From: Hyposmocoma kahamanoa
Lineage: Eukaryota; Arthropoda; Insecta; Lepidoptera; Cosmopterigidae
DNA length: 64,000 nucleotides
Assembly: GCF_003589595.1 (NCBI RefSeq)
Contig: NW_020653726.1
Span: 11,608,346-11,672,345 of the forward strand
Direction: 5' to 3'
The notes below the pieces were generated by a model. That model was not told the DNA's origin. It searched no databases and worked only from the letters and a program-made list of their open reading frames with translations. The position numbers were made by a program, and so were the translations under genes. The stretch's first letter is position 1, and each line of letters opens with the position of its first letter. This document shows positions 44,376 through 55,599 of the stretch, one piece after another.

Positions 44376-44988
44376 TTAACCGCTCACGCGATACATGCAG
44401 CCTTAGACGCATACCACACCTACAGGTGCCGGTGATGATTTTATACCGATTTATCGGATATCGAAGTTATAACAGATAAAAGAACTAATATTAATTGCTA
44501 TTTCGGTAACTACTCTAGCAAACCATAAAGTTTTTAATGCCTGGGTCTGTCATTTAAAAAATATAAACAACTTCAAAAATACGTCACGACAATCGTGTGT
44601 GATGTTTGGGCTGGTGATTTCGGTGTTTATTTATTGAAAACATATCGTAAGTAGCGTATTTTAAGTTTACCCTGAATATAAATGTTTATAAACTATACTT
44701 TACGGAGTAATTTCATGGTAAACGTTAGATTCACTCAAACGGAATATTATCATATTTATCCAAGTACACCAAAAATTTCATTAGTGCTTTTTAAGTGCAG
44801 GATTTGCGGTGTATTACTGCATTTTATTTGAGATGTTTTTGTTGATAGTACGGGGGGTATTTATTTAGCAATTCAGAATAATAATTTTTATTTATAAAAA
44901 CTTGTATTTAAACTGAATGCTTTTCTAATTTGCAAAACCAAATAGCCGCCATTTTGCGGTAGGAGGAGCGCATCGCGTGAGCGGTTAA
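44376..44988. mobile_element. piggyBac-like MITE (605 bp)
   Basis: TTAA at 44376-44379 and 44985-44988 brackets perfect terminal inverted repeats CCGCTCACGCGAT. TTAA duplication with a CC-starting TIR is typical of piggyBac. The interior is AT-rich and non-coding. A lone TTTAACCGCTCACC at 43147-43160 may be a broken end of the same family. Confidence 0.8.
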
Positions 44989-45278
44989 GACGACGCACTT
45001 AATTTTGAGTCGGTGTAAAATGAAAACAAAAAGTGTTAGAAAATCAGCTATTGTTTTAATAGTGTCCTTTTCTGACTCTTACGTAGTAACGTAAAAAGTA
45101 GTTCTATTTAATAGTGGTTGCAATTAATAAAAAAGTGCAAAATGGGATTAGTATACTCTCACACTGTTCTATGGGTAAGAGTAGTTACGCATGTGCGTCG
45201 GCAAGAGTACGCAACACCTTTTTTGATAGGATATCGTTTATCGGTTGCACAAATCACCTCCATACTTTTTTGTATGGC

Positions 45279-45402
45279 TAGCACGATAGGGCGCGACTTG
45301 CGCGAGACCGATATAAACTGCGAGATTTCTGTGCGAGAATAGCAGTATGTCGCGCTTTAAGTCGCACTCGCGCAATTCGCGCCCTGTCGTGCTATCCCTA
45401 CT
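45279..45402. repeat. Short GC-rich palindromic MITE, copy 2
   Basis: The arms are TAGCACGATAGGGCGCGACT-TGCGCGAG and the complement TAGCACGACAGGGCGCGAAT-TGCGCGAG around a short centre with TGCGAGA words. Homologous to 5524-5635. Confidence 0.8.
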
Positions 45403-46852
45403 GGTAATGAGAAGTTTGGCTCGTTATGTATGGGCCTTTGCACGTGGAGACCTGAGAAGAACCTACTTGTAGCACGGGCATACCCGGTACCTACTACAAT
45501 GCTTTCGGTGCACTTGCAGCCGATATTTCATATTCGCAGCACATGTCTCAGGTCTGCTAAAAAATACTAGGACTGTCGCGAAAAGTTTCAGTTGATTTAG
45601 AACGAGGCACAGCGACAGAATTTTTATTCAGACATACTATAGACTGCGCGCGGACTCCTGCAACACATCGAGTTGCGTACCCTTGCACACTTCAGCCATT
45701 TCAGAAGAAAACTGCCACTAACCTCATAAGTTGCAAGTAATCAGAATCGTTTGCAGTTAGACCTCTAGACGAGTTTTGAACGGTTTGATACAAAATCAGT
45801 TTTCAAAAAATATGCTTAGTTTAGTCTCAGTCACAATTTGAAAATACCAAAAAGATTTAAGCAAATACATAAAAATGTTCAGACTTACGCAGCTTCTTGG
45901 TTTTCAATAATTTTTGAACATTTTTCCGCACAACAATCTCCATTTCCTAGCACTACAAAATGACACTGAAGTTAGTTGCGTACTGTAAATAACTTCCCGG
46001 CAATTTACATTTTATTGGATGCGACATTTTAGACCAGGCTACTTTATTTATTATACCGACTAGAGAAAGAGCTTAGGCCAATCATGGGTAAAATAAATAA
46101 AAACCTCCCTCTAGTATCTTGTGATCTTCGATGTTTTATCCGAGAACCTCACTAATTTTTCATGTTCAAACTCTTGACCTTAAAAAATATTGTTCCGTAT
46201 TGTGATGAAAAGGCAGCGACAAAATAAAGTATTTGAAAGACGAACGGATAAAACTTTTTTAGGCCGAAAGGATTATGTCAGTTAGGAAAATAGGATAATC
46301 TCCGGGGAAAGCGACAAGACTTTCCCGACCCGGGGACCCACATTTAAGAAGGATAATATTCCTTCCGCAAAGGAAATAGGGTCCACAGCTGAGCTATTTT
46401 ATTAAACGTCTTACTGAAGGCTATTTCCCCGCTAATGTGTTGGGTACAGGTCGACTTAATGGCACACGAGCGATATTTGGGTGTACACTATCTTGGAAAT
46501 ATACGTTCATATACCTTGACTGGCTCTTTAAGGCATAATCCATATTATGTATTTATATTAAATGTGAAACCTCTGTACTTACAGCTGCCTAGTTGTGAAA
46601 GATGATAAAACAGAAATGATCGTGTAACATATTACGGACCTGTTATATGTATATGTGTCAGTACGAGTACTATTACGTTTAGAGCAGCAATTTTTTGACA
46701 GCCTGTATATAAATAGAAATTCTTAATTTCAGGCATAGACCCTTATAAATTGTTAGTAACATTTTCACTTAAAGTACGTTAATATTTATACATCATAACA
46801 ACTAGTTATTTAATATACATAAAAAAGATTTGATTTGGCCAACCCAGTACTA
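45403..46852. other. Stretch upstream of the first exon seen, no gene found
   Basis: I searched the minus strand here for the missing first half of Beat Ig1 (WYKG-type motif) and did not find it. Blocks at 45440-45560 and 45650-45720 are GC-richer but not coding. Confidence 0.4.
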
Positions 46853-46912
46853 GTGTATTGGACTGGTTTCCTGTGTATTGGACTGGTTGGTTAGTGTATT
46901 GGTTGGTAACAA
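46853..46912 (+). repeat. GTGTATTGGACTGGTT minisatellite
   Basis: About three imperfect 16-23-bp units. Confidence 0.75.
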
Positions 46913-47785
46913 ACAACAACAATACCCTGCCTACATACATACAGGGCGTCTTACGGCTGGGACATAGATATTCCATGGCATTCAAAGTTCAATTTTTAAA
47001 ATGTTGCCTGTCTCATCGGGGAATCAAACCGACCAAATGTGAAAAATAAAAATCATATATATTTTTACATTGCCAATCGGACGGGTCAATTAGGAGAATT
47101 AATTACTTACAAATAACAACGTGTCTTAATTAAAGGAACACAGTTTTTCTTATTTATTTATTTATTATAGGTATAGGAAAGCCAACATGATGGATAACAA
47201 CGGTTATAAAGTTAGAAGGTAGATCTCCATACTTATTGGCTAACACAGCGAGTTATTCAGATTCAAGAATGTATGACAATTAATTATCCAATTAAATAGT
47301 CCACTAGCAAATTGCGTTATGGTGCGTGGATTAAAAAAATATTGTTCCGAAAACTAATTTTTAAATTGTCCTTTTTTAATTATCTGAAAATTGTGACAAA
47401 AATAAGATAAACAACATGAAAAATCATAATCACAGTATTAGACTTTTTGCTTCTTTTTAATTTTAAAATTTAACATGCAGAACATTTCACGCCGTTAACT
47501 AAAAATCATTAAAAATGTCACATAGCGCTGTTCGCAAGTGGACGATTCAATTACTCTTTACATTTATAATGACGATTTTGTCTACAGTGAAAAAAGAAAA
47601 AGTAAAAATGATATAATTGCTACGTTTGAATAAGATTTTAAATAAATTATGTGATACAAAACAGATCAGTCAGAATTTTGAATAATATATATTTTACATT
47701 TAAAAGTAGCTAGCGAGTCATTAAAGATGTCGAGATTCATGAATTTAATGTTGTATTTTTAGATAGCTCTGTTTATTTTATTTTT
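46913..47785. other. AT-rich non-coding stretch
   Basis: No gene or repeat recognised. Confidence 0.45.
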
Positions 47786-48160
47786 TTTATAATATCAAGT
47801 GACGGAAAGAACAAGTCGTGCGCCTGATGGTTAGCTAAGGCGTGTGTAAGTTTTGTGTATTTATGTGTGACTCTTATATGATAAGAAACGCACATAGTCT
47901 AGAGATAAATTAAGAAAAAAATGGCTGGTGTGACTGTTACGTACACGTTTTTTAGAAAAACTTATATTTAATTTTTTTTTTTTTCATAATATGAAGTGAC
48001 GGGACGAACAAGTCATTTGCGTGGTAATAAGCGACACGCATATCCATAACAGTGCTACTCAGAGCTTTAAATCGCAAAAATCTGTGGGGCACTGCCACTG
48101 CGCCCATCATCGTTATCCATAAGTTGACATGTCTCATGTGTCAGTAATTTCACCACATAA
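47786..48160 (-). repeat. Family A copies 6 (fragment) and 7 plus shared flank
   Basis: 47786-47838 is the 3' end of one family A copy. 47972-48160 is the 3' half of another, ending at the TTTCACC block. The DNA between them (about 47845-47971, with AAACGTGTACGTAAC and ACTATGTGCGTTTCTTATCA on the minus strand) is homologous to 51906-52045, in inverted orientation. Confidence 0.8.
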
Positions 48161-48599
48161 ACATAAATTTGCCCTAGGGAATCACTGTTTAAATGGAACG
48201 TAATTAATGGAACGACCGTGTCGTCTAGGAATTGTAAAGATAATTTTTTGCAAAAGTTGTGGATCTATTGTATTATTAATAATTTTATGTAGGAAGCATA
48301 AATCTAACATAATTCTTCGGTTGGACAGAGATATATTGTTGTGTACGTTCAATTATACGTATACGACGGCTTATGTATAATTTTACATCTGTCTAAATCC
48401 AAGTCAAAGTCATTAAAATCACAGTCAATAAATATTCATTAATTTCGAAAACATTTAGAAAACGTCAATTTTAAGCGACTGCTCGTTCACTATGCTCATT
48501 TCCCTGAGAAGAACAAGCAAGAAGCTCTAGGAATTGCTCTTTTCAAATAAACTTAAATGCTATGGAATACACTTTGAATCATAATTGTGTGGAATCTAC
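48161..48599. other. AT-rich non-coding stretch
   Basis: No feature recognised. Confidence 0.4.
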
Positions 48600-49290
48600 A
48601 CTCTAGTTATCTTTCCATATTTCTTTATCAACACAAAGTCTTCAATTTTGTAATATGACTTTTCTATTAAAAAGTTTTTAATGTAAGTTTTAAACTTAGG
48701 TAATGATAATCTTTATATAAATCTTAATATATTCTCCGAAATCTTACTGTAAAAACGTATACAGTTCCCCATAAAAGTGTCGTTTGCCTTGGTTAAACGA
48801 TATCGTAGTACCATGTTTGGACTTAGCTCTAAGAATATTTTTACGGGCATATAAAATATTTGAGTAAATGTACTGTGATGTCATGATACCTGTTTCCTTA
48901 AACATTTCTCCGAGAGAAACCCGAGAACCTAAACGGTGCACAGAACGAATCGCTCGTTTTTGCAATACATCTATGGTTTGTACGATTGCCATTTTACCTC
49001 ACATGAGAGAAAATCCCGTAGGACATTATACCATGGAAGTAACTAGAGTAAACAAGTCTAGCAGTGCTAACATCGGTAAGCTCACATATTCTGCGGACTG
49101 CGTATGCAGTGGAGCTTAATCTGCTGGCCAGGGAAGATAATATATAGGAACCATTGAAGTTTACCATCTAAGACACTCCCAAGAAGACTGCTTTATTAAC
49201 AAGGGCTAACTTTCTCCGTTTATATGTATGCTTGGACTAGTCGATTTTACGTTAGGTACTTGAAATTTAACACACTTTGTCTTCTTGGTA
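48600..49290 (-). pseudogene. Decayed LINE RT, region after the palm
   Basis: Minus-strand pieces in order are TKCVKFQVPNVKS (about 49275), SSLLGSVLDGKLQW-like, RLSSTAYAVRRICELTDVS and TARLVYSSYFHGIMSYG. They are followed by LQKRAIRSVHRLGSRVSLGE, and at the end a KxEDF-like tail near 48640. This is a contiguous C-terminal third of a CR1/Jockey-type polymerase with shifts and a stop. The fragment at 51020-51300 belongs to the same family. Confidence 0.85.
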
Positions 49291-49464
49291 AACGGTCAAA
49301 TGAGATAAAAAATGGTCAAGATAAAAATGTCCTAATGAGAGGCAAGATAAAGGTACCTTATATTCGCTTTAGCGTTACTTTTATCAAGAAAGCACTGATA
49401 TACATTCGGAGCACATAATATTTTTAATTTAATAGTCATTTTCATGCTTACTATTAATTATTAG

Positions 49465-49695
49465 ACGACTTCCGTGGTCGAGTGACGTGTACATTTTCAC
49501 GGTGTCGCCACCTCCAAGGTCCCGGGTTCGATCACGGCCGGGTTAATGTAGAAAACGAACTTTTCTATGGCGTCTCGGGTCTGGGTGTTTTTGTGGCACC
49601 GTCGTTTCCGATTTCCATAACATAAGTGCTTACTTTGCTTACTGTACTTACTTTGGGATCAGAGCAACGTCGGTGATGTTGTCTAATATTTAATA
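49465..49695 (+). mobile_element. tRNA-derived SINE family C, copy 1
   Basis: It starts GACGACTTCCGTGGTCGAGT (A-box-like) and has GGTTCGATCACGGCC (B box) about 40 bases later. A body follows with TCTCGGGTCTGGGTGTTTTT and a GGGATCAGAGCAACGTCGG end. I know this type from nymphalid-like butterfly genomes. Confidence 0.85.
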
Positions 49696-49914
49696 ATTTA
49701 ATGCAAAAAATAACCTCTTGTACAATTCAGCTAAAGATACAAGGTCAACGTATTCATTCATAAGGCACATCCCTCTTTCACACATTCCTCTGACAAGTAT
49801 GAGGAAGAAACTATAGGGGTTGCTTCTTATTACGACATTTATGAGGAAATATCATTAAGCTGAATCAAATAAATGACAGTCATGGATTTTTGTCATTTAA
49901 GTACGCAGAAGCTG

Positions 49915-50510
49915 TATAATGTTTTTTTGTACAAAGGTGTTTTTAAAAAGTGTGTAATGGAAGATATAATAACAAATAATCTATTTTCACTTTGTATAAC
50001 AACAACATTTGATATAATTTCAAAGGATATAATCACTGTATGTATATAATCAACAAAAGGTATAACAACAAAATGCATAATTTCAATGTTTATAATAAAC
50101 TTTCAGTATAATAAACATTGGATGGTGACATAATGAACAAATGGTGTAAGTACTACCAGTGTAATGTATTAAATAATATAACACAGTGTGTTCTACGAAT
50201 AGTTGAAGCGCGCTATATTACCTTGATAAGATTTTTTAAAAATCATTAAAATGTACTATCGCAATATATAATTTATCTTAATCTAACGTGACCCAAACCC
50301 ACAGAAGGAGGTCGCACAAATTAAGAAATGCAAACAAAGTCGGTTCGTTCACCATTGCACCTAAACACCACTGGAATTATATTAATAATACATACATTAT
50401 ATTCGGTGAATGTTATATCTGAAACGTTTATAAAATGAACGTTATGCCAACGGTATATTAAATTGAAAGTTATATCAATCGTCTATTATACCCAATGACC
50501 TTTGTATCAT
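49915..50510. repeat. Palindromic element with 18-20-bp periodic motif
   Basis: The left part (about 49915-50170) consists of many degenerate units of the form GG-TATAATNNAC (GGATATAATCACTG, GGTATAACAACA, AGTATAATAAACATTGG). The right part (about 50395-50510) carries the same words in the opposite orientation, and the ends GTACAAAGGTG / GATACAAAGGTCA are inverted. Confidence 0.6.
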
Positions 50511-50749
50511 CATCATCATATATCAAAAAATAAAGAATATGTCAAATGTCTGTATTTCATAAATTAATTATATCTGATGAGCGATATATCGACTAAAAAT
50601 ATGTCGTTTGTTGTCATATATTACGAACCGCACCCGTTTCTAAATAAGAAATTGAATATCAACAGAAAACTTATTACAGAAGACTGTATATTGCTCCTTA
50701 AATGTATTCGTGACTTGCGAGATATCTTGTTAATATTATGTCTATTACT

Positions 50750-51010
50750 ATTTTTAACCGACTTCAAAAAGGGAGGAGGTTCCCAATTCGACTGCTTTAT
50801 TTTTGTGTGTATGTTACGCGATAACTCCGACGTTTATGAACTGATTTCTCTTTTTTATTGAAAAAGGGGTACTTCAGAGGTTCCATTCAAATTTGAAGAA
50901 AATGTTTCACCTCTTAGGGTAATAAATTAGGGGATGAATCCGGTTTATTGGATTTCACCCACTTCCTTTAACCGATTTGAATAAAACTTGGCAAATAGAT
51001 TTAACCGTAC
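50750..51010 (+). repeat. Dispersed repeat family G, copy 2
   Basis: From CCGACTTCAAAAAGGGAGGA through TTTTTGTGTGTATGTTACG and GATGAATCCGGTTTATTGG to AAAACTTGGCAAATAGAT. Collinear with 29127-29370. Confidence 0.8.
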
Positions 51011-51019
51011 AAACTTTGA

Positions 51020-51300
51020 GGTTATTCATGAAATAAATTACTGCTATTCTGAAAAGGAATTACATTTTCATAAGCGTACTGTGACGCCAGTGTAAGAATG
51101 ATAAAGTCTGTATACTTTTCTCTCACATGCACTCTGGGGCTTAGTTTGTAAATTGCTTTAACAGCACTCTTTTGCAGGACAAGGATTCTATAAAGTCGGC
51201 TACATATTCCCAAAGCAATTGCCCCAGGAACATTAGCCGTTTTTTTTTTGGGTAAGAAAGTTCGAAATGTCACATGCCTTGAGCACGGAGCCATTGGTGT
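51020..51300 (-). pseudogene. LINE RT fragment, same family as 48600-49290
   Basis: The open frame contains RILVLQKSAVKAIYKLSPRV, then REKYTDFIILTLASQYAYEN. This matches the VLQK-A-RAIY-L--R-S-R--F---IL T--SQYIYEN block of CR1/Jockey-type C-termini. About 90 codons remain. Confidence 0.8.
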
Positions 51301-51615
51301 GCGTATTCTACTCGTGTTTCACGGTCTTCTATTTGTAACGGTTTCAAATGAAATACAGTTGTTCATTTGTTTTTGGGAACACACGCAAATGCAATATACG
51401 GAAGCAAATTAAACTCAGAAGGAGAGAGCAAACGACACAGAATACATTAATATCGGCTGTAGCGGAATGCTGCAATAATTACGATACATTACAATAATTA
51501 CGCTTATGAGTATGATATAAGTAAATGAAACTGTCCGTTTTACAGGTTGTAATTATTGATTTACTATTCTCATTGCATAAAACATATAGTTTAGTAACGG
51601 AATAAACTAATGCTG
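51301..51615. other. Non-coding stretch
   Basis: No feature recognised. Confidence 0.4.
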
Positions 51616-52045
51616 AATAGAAGCAACAGAGCTCCTTGTTAAAGAGTTCGTCCAGCTAAGCACTGCCATCTTTTTTGCCGCAAAGCAGTAATGTGAATAT
51701 TACTGCGTTCCGGTTTGGAATAGTAAAGGTGAAATTACAGGCACATGGGACTTGTCAACTTATGCCTCAGGGTGACGGGCGCAGTGGCAGTGCCCTTCAG
51801 ATCTTTGATATTTAAAGCTCTGAGTGGCACTGCAACAGTTATTAATATGCGTGACGCTTACTACCAGGCAAATGACTTGTTCGTCCCGTCACTTGATATT
51901 ATGAAAAAAAATTAAATATAAGCTTTTCTAAAAAACGTGTACGTAAGTGATTACAGTCAAACCAGCCAATTTTTTCTTAATTTATTTCTAGACTATGTGC
52001 GTTTCTTATCATACGAGTATAAGAGACATACATATATACACAAAA
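51616..52045 (+). repeat. Family A copy 8 plus 140-bp shared flank
   Basis: A family A copy (51620-51905, slightly shortened near its palindrome) ends in CGTCACTTGATATTATGAAA. The adjoining 51906-52045 is the inverted counterpart of 47845-47971. Confidence 0.85.
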
Positions 52046-52915
52046 CTATAAAATTGATATTCGATCATTCCCAGGAAACAAATAATGCACAAGCGATTAC
52101 ACAAAAGAAAATCTGGCACGCAAGGATACGCCTACTTGCTGATCCGTACATTGTTATCTCTTCTTCATTGCTTTATCTAGGGCAGGAAAGTCGTTGTGTA
52201 AGTTCCCCCTAACACCCTCTGTTCCCCTTCTTCGTGTTTTCATACACGCTCTTGTACACTCGAACATCTTCAATCTGTAATACGGTATCGTCACGTTTAA
52301 TTAAGCCATCGAGAGTTTCTCTATAATACTTACACAAGTACTACGATATGTTCATACTCCTCGATTTTCAGACAGAATCCGGAATGTCAAAGCTCTGCTC
52401 AGCTAATGTAAACCTCCATTTCTTTACCGTTGCTTAGGAATGATATTGCCTTTCTAAATACTTGATGTGGTTTTCTTAGATTTAAAGCTTTTATTATACG
52501 TATATTATTATCACTTACTCGTAAACAATGTCATGATATGCAGGCAAAGTCGACAATAATATACTAAGTTGTGCCCACGGGCTTTTTCATTATGTTATTG
52601 CCCTATGGATTTTTGATTCAAGATTAAGCAAAAAGTTTTTATGCTCGAAGAATCTGAACGTATATTTCGCATGAACTTGAAGTATAATAAAAACTAAACA
52701 TTTGAAATTTATGCTGTATTTTAGTATTATTAGAATTTAGAAATTATTAATTAATATCTAATGCATTGTGGCTGCATGCGTCTGTGCCTTTTATGACATT
52801 TTAGTTCGAGTTGTACCATCTATAAAAGAATAGCTGGTTTAAAAAAACATAGAAATGAATTATTAAAAAAATAATAGAATAAAATGAGTTTATTTCAGAT
52901 AACACAAAGATCCAT
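52046..52915. other. AT-rich non-coding stretch
   Basis: No gene or repeat recognised. Confidence 0.45.
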
Positions 52916-52916
52916 A

Positions 52917-53032
52917 GAATGTTAGTAATATAAAACTTACATACCTAACTATGTCAGTATTACAAAAACTTATTTATCTATGTTAGTATTATAAAACTTA
53001 AATAACTATATTATTACGTAAACTTAAATTCA
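52917..53032 (+). repeat. Tandem repeat of about 30 bp, 3-4 units
   Basis: Units of the form ATGTTAGTATTATAAAACTT plus a 9-13-base spacer are repeated with substitutions. Confidence 0.75.
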
Positions 53033-53315
53033 TAGAGGACCAGTGCCTTAAGAAACCACTGTCCCATCTTTCAGCCACAACGCTCAGTAGTCTGTGACGG
53101 CTGGCGCGTAACCTGCGCATTGACGCTGCGCAGCGCTTACGCAACATCCACAGAAACCATTTTTGTTTATTCAATAACCATTATTGTTGTATCTTTTCCT
53201 CGCAAATGTGATGCAAAATCGTAAAAATGACAAGCCTCAAGTCATTAAAAAGCTTTCATTAGTAATTTCTTATTTTTACCGCCATTAATACATAATGTAC
53301 CAATGTATTGTATTT
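53033..53315. other. Non-coding stretch
   Basis: A GC-richer block lies at 53090-53150. No frame or repeat recognised. Confidence 0.4.
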
Positions 53316-53452
53316 ATAACATTACATACGTTGCCCTGATCCCAAAGTAAGTAAGTAAAGCACTAGTGTTATGAAAATCGAAAAGAACGACTGTACCGCA
53401 AACACCCAGAAATAATATAGAAAACTTGGTTTTTCCACATTAACCCTCAGAG
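53316..53452 (-). mobile_element. SINE family C, copy 2 (5'-truncated)
   Basis: The minus-strand 3' half of family C contains TTTTCATAACACTAGTGCTT, TTACTTTGGGATCAGGGCAA and a CGTATGTAATG end. The tRNA-like head is largely lost. Confidence 0.7.
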
Positions 53453-54339
53453 ATGATGACACTCACAGACTTCGGATTACGTTACATTCTAGATCTGTGG
53501 TGACATCATGAAAAGCGGTGTGCAAACCACGTAAAAAAAAGATTAATCAAATGTAATTAGTTGAAAAATACTTTTTGAAATGTAAATAAATACGAGTCTA
53601 AGTTTGGGCAATTTGCTATTATAGGATTTTGAATATAATAACGGTGCGTTTCGGAACTTCTAAATTGTGTAACAAAATCACCACAGTGTATATAAAATGT
53701 TATTTATCTCAATCAGACAAGATCTAAAACGTTCAATATATTTGCTGGCTAGAAATTACACTTTCATTTTCTTTTAACAAGTGTTGGAAAGTGGGCTGGA
53801 TGCAGATGGCGCGACTCCATACCAACTGCACATTGGATGCTCGCCAGCTTTACTAGTTCTGATGCGGTCCCGGTTTCTATGCAACTGAAATGGAGCTCGT
53901 TTGACTACATCCTAAAAGGACTTTGGCCGAGGTGATGTATTGCGTTGCGACCACGGATGGTTGCAACTAACACAGGTTTGTATTTGAATTTCAGAAACAT
54001 ACACCGTTGAGTTAGACCAGATTTTCACATATTCGGAATCTTCTCGTTTTGAACAAAGGAGAATACCCGTACCTATATGTTCGTCCAAGTTCCATATTGA
54101 AATATACATTGTAACCCGTCTTCGTTAACATTCATTCATTCATCAACTTCGTTAGAAGCTTAATTAACTCCATTGGACCGCAAATGAGTGGCTTATTGTT
54201 TCATTGTACAAACAATACATATCAGATGTATTGAATTCATTTCCTACCCTTGTTGTAATAGAACCTTATATGATAATACGTCAGAAGTGCTTCCGAACTA
54301 CATGGCACAAAATATGAACGTGTGAAATTTTATAATGAG
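53453..54339. other. Non-coding stretch
   Basis: A GC-richer block lies at 53790-53950 and a 65-codon minus frame at 54109-53912, which is possibly repeat-derived. I cannot assign either. Confidence 0.4.
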
Positions 54340-54642
54340 GTTTTTTTTTGTAATATCAAGTGACAGGACGAACAAGTGGTGAGCCTGATGGTAAGCTACA
54401 CGCCTGTCCATTTGCAGTGCCACTCAGAGCGTTAAATCGCAAAGATCTGAGGGGCACTGCCACTGCGGCCGTCACCCTGAGACATAAGTTAACAAGTTCC
54501 ATGTGCCTGTAATTTCACAGGCACACTTACCGTTCATAACCAGAACAAAGTAATGGTAACATTACTGCTTGGCGGCAGAAATAGGTAAGGTGGCAGTACT
54601 TCACTGGACGAACTCTGTCACAAGGAGCTCTACTGCTACTAA
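54340..54642 (-). repeat. Dispersed repeat family A, copy 9
   Basis: Full-length on the minus strand, from AGTAGCAGTAGAGCTCC to CTGTCACTTGATATTACAAA. The internal palindrome and CACTGCCACTGCGGCCGTCA block are conserved. Confidence 0.9.
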
Positions 54643-54804
54643 ATATTATTTGATCCTCAAAGTATAATCAATCTATTGTAAATGTTCACTTTTTTAAATA
54701 AACTATATTTTTTTATATTTCATATATGTATACATTAATTACTCCGTCTGGGTTAGTTGATCTACGGATAAATTATAAATGAACTGCTTTCAAGGTAACA
54801 CTAT

Positions 54805-55043
54805 TGTTCGCGCTTCTATTCTTACGGTGGTTCCTTGCATGTGATGAAAACTGCGTGAATTGTGCCTTATATATTATTATAATTTCGAAGAAAATACAAA
54901 AATAGTGCCACGATTTTGCGAGCGTTATGGCAAACGTAAAACGTATAAATTTAAAAACGTATACAGTTCAAAAAACGGTAATTAAATGTTGCCGTAGTAA
55001 AAAAAATATATTTTCAAACGCCATCTGGTGAGATGCTTGAACA
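54805..55043 (-). repeat. 3' LTR of BEL/Pao element
   Basis: On the minus strand it starts TGTTCAAGCATCTCACC. It differs from the other LTR by about 13 substitutions plus two 3-base indels (hand count), roughly 5-6 percent. Confidence 0.93.
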
Positions 55044-55062
55044 TGTCCCGGCCTTGAAAGCA

Positions 55063-55576
55063 TCAGCTTTCGAAAAAAAAGTCTTGAACTAGCCGTCGAA
55101 TAGTGGGCAGATCTTGCTGTAGGCGCATCTCACGATGCCCGACGCCGTGCGAATGTCGGCCACTCTGGTCACTCCGTCCGAACCAGGGATAATCTTCTCT
55201 ATGCTCCCGAGATGCCACTTGAAGGGTGGAAGGTTGTCGTCTTTGATAATGACGAGCATATCTGAGTTCAATGGTAGCGCGTCCTTCTTCCTTATGGTCC
55301 GTGTTTGGAGCTCGGACAAGTACTCCTTCGCCCAACGAGCCCAGAAGTGTTGACGAATCTGCTCCACTCGTTGGTAGCGGGTAAGCCGGTCTGCGGGTAC
55401 GTTGGTGAGGTCGTCACAGGCAGGCGCAGTAAGTGAGCTGGACTTAAAAGTGAGAAACCGTGCGGACCTGCAGACATAGGACTTATAGGACGGGAGTTAA
55501 GGACAGCCTCTATTTGTGTCAACACCGTGCTAAACTCCTCAAAGATTAGATGTGCGTTACCTATGACGCGTCTCAA
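55063..55576 (-). pseudogene. BEL/Pao integrase end and DUF5641-like domain
   Basis: Frame 55576-55292 carries RRVIGNAHLIFEEFSTVLTQ followed by EAVLNSRPISPMS, the end of the integrase core. It runs with a shift into 55367-55089, which has RQHFWARWAKEYLSELQ and a PPFKWHLGSIEKIIPGSDGV segment. That last pair is the DUF5641 domain found after BEL/Pao integrases. The frame ends about 45 bp before the 3' LTR. Confidence 0.85.
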
Positions 55577-55599
55577 ATGATATTTGCAGGATTTTACAC

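Noticed and set aside
45440..45560. First half of Beat Ig1 on the minus strand
   Set aside because: A CCEYEISAAS reading looked Ig-like but lacks the WYKG block, and two stops follow immediately.
55135..55353. Plus-strand frame of 72 codons
   Set aside because: Shadow of the BEL/Pao DUF5641-like domain.
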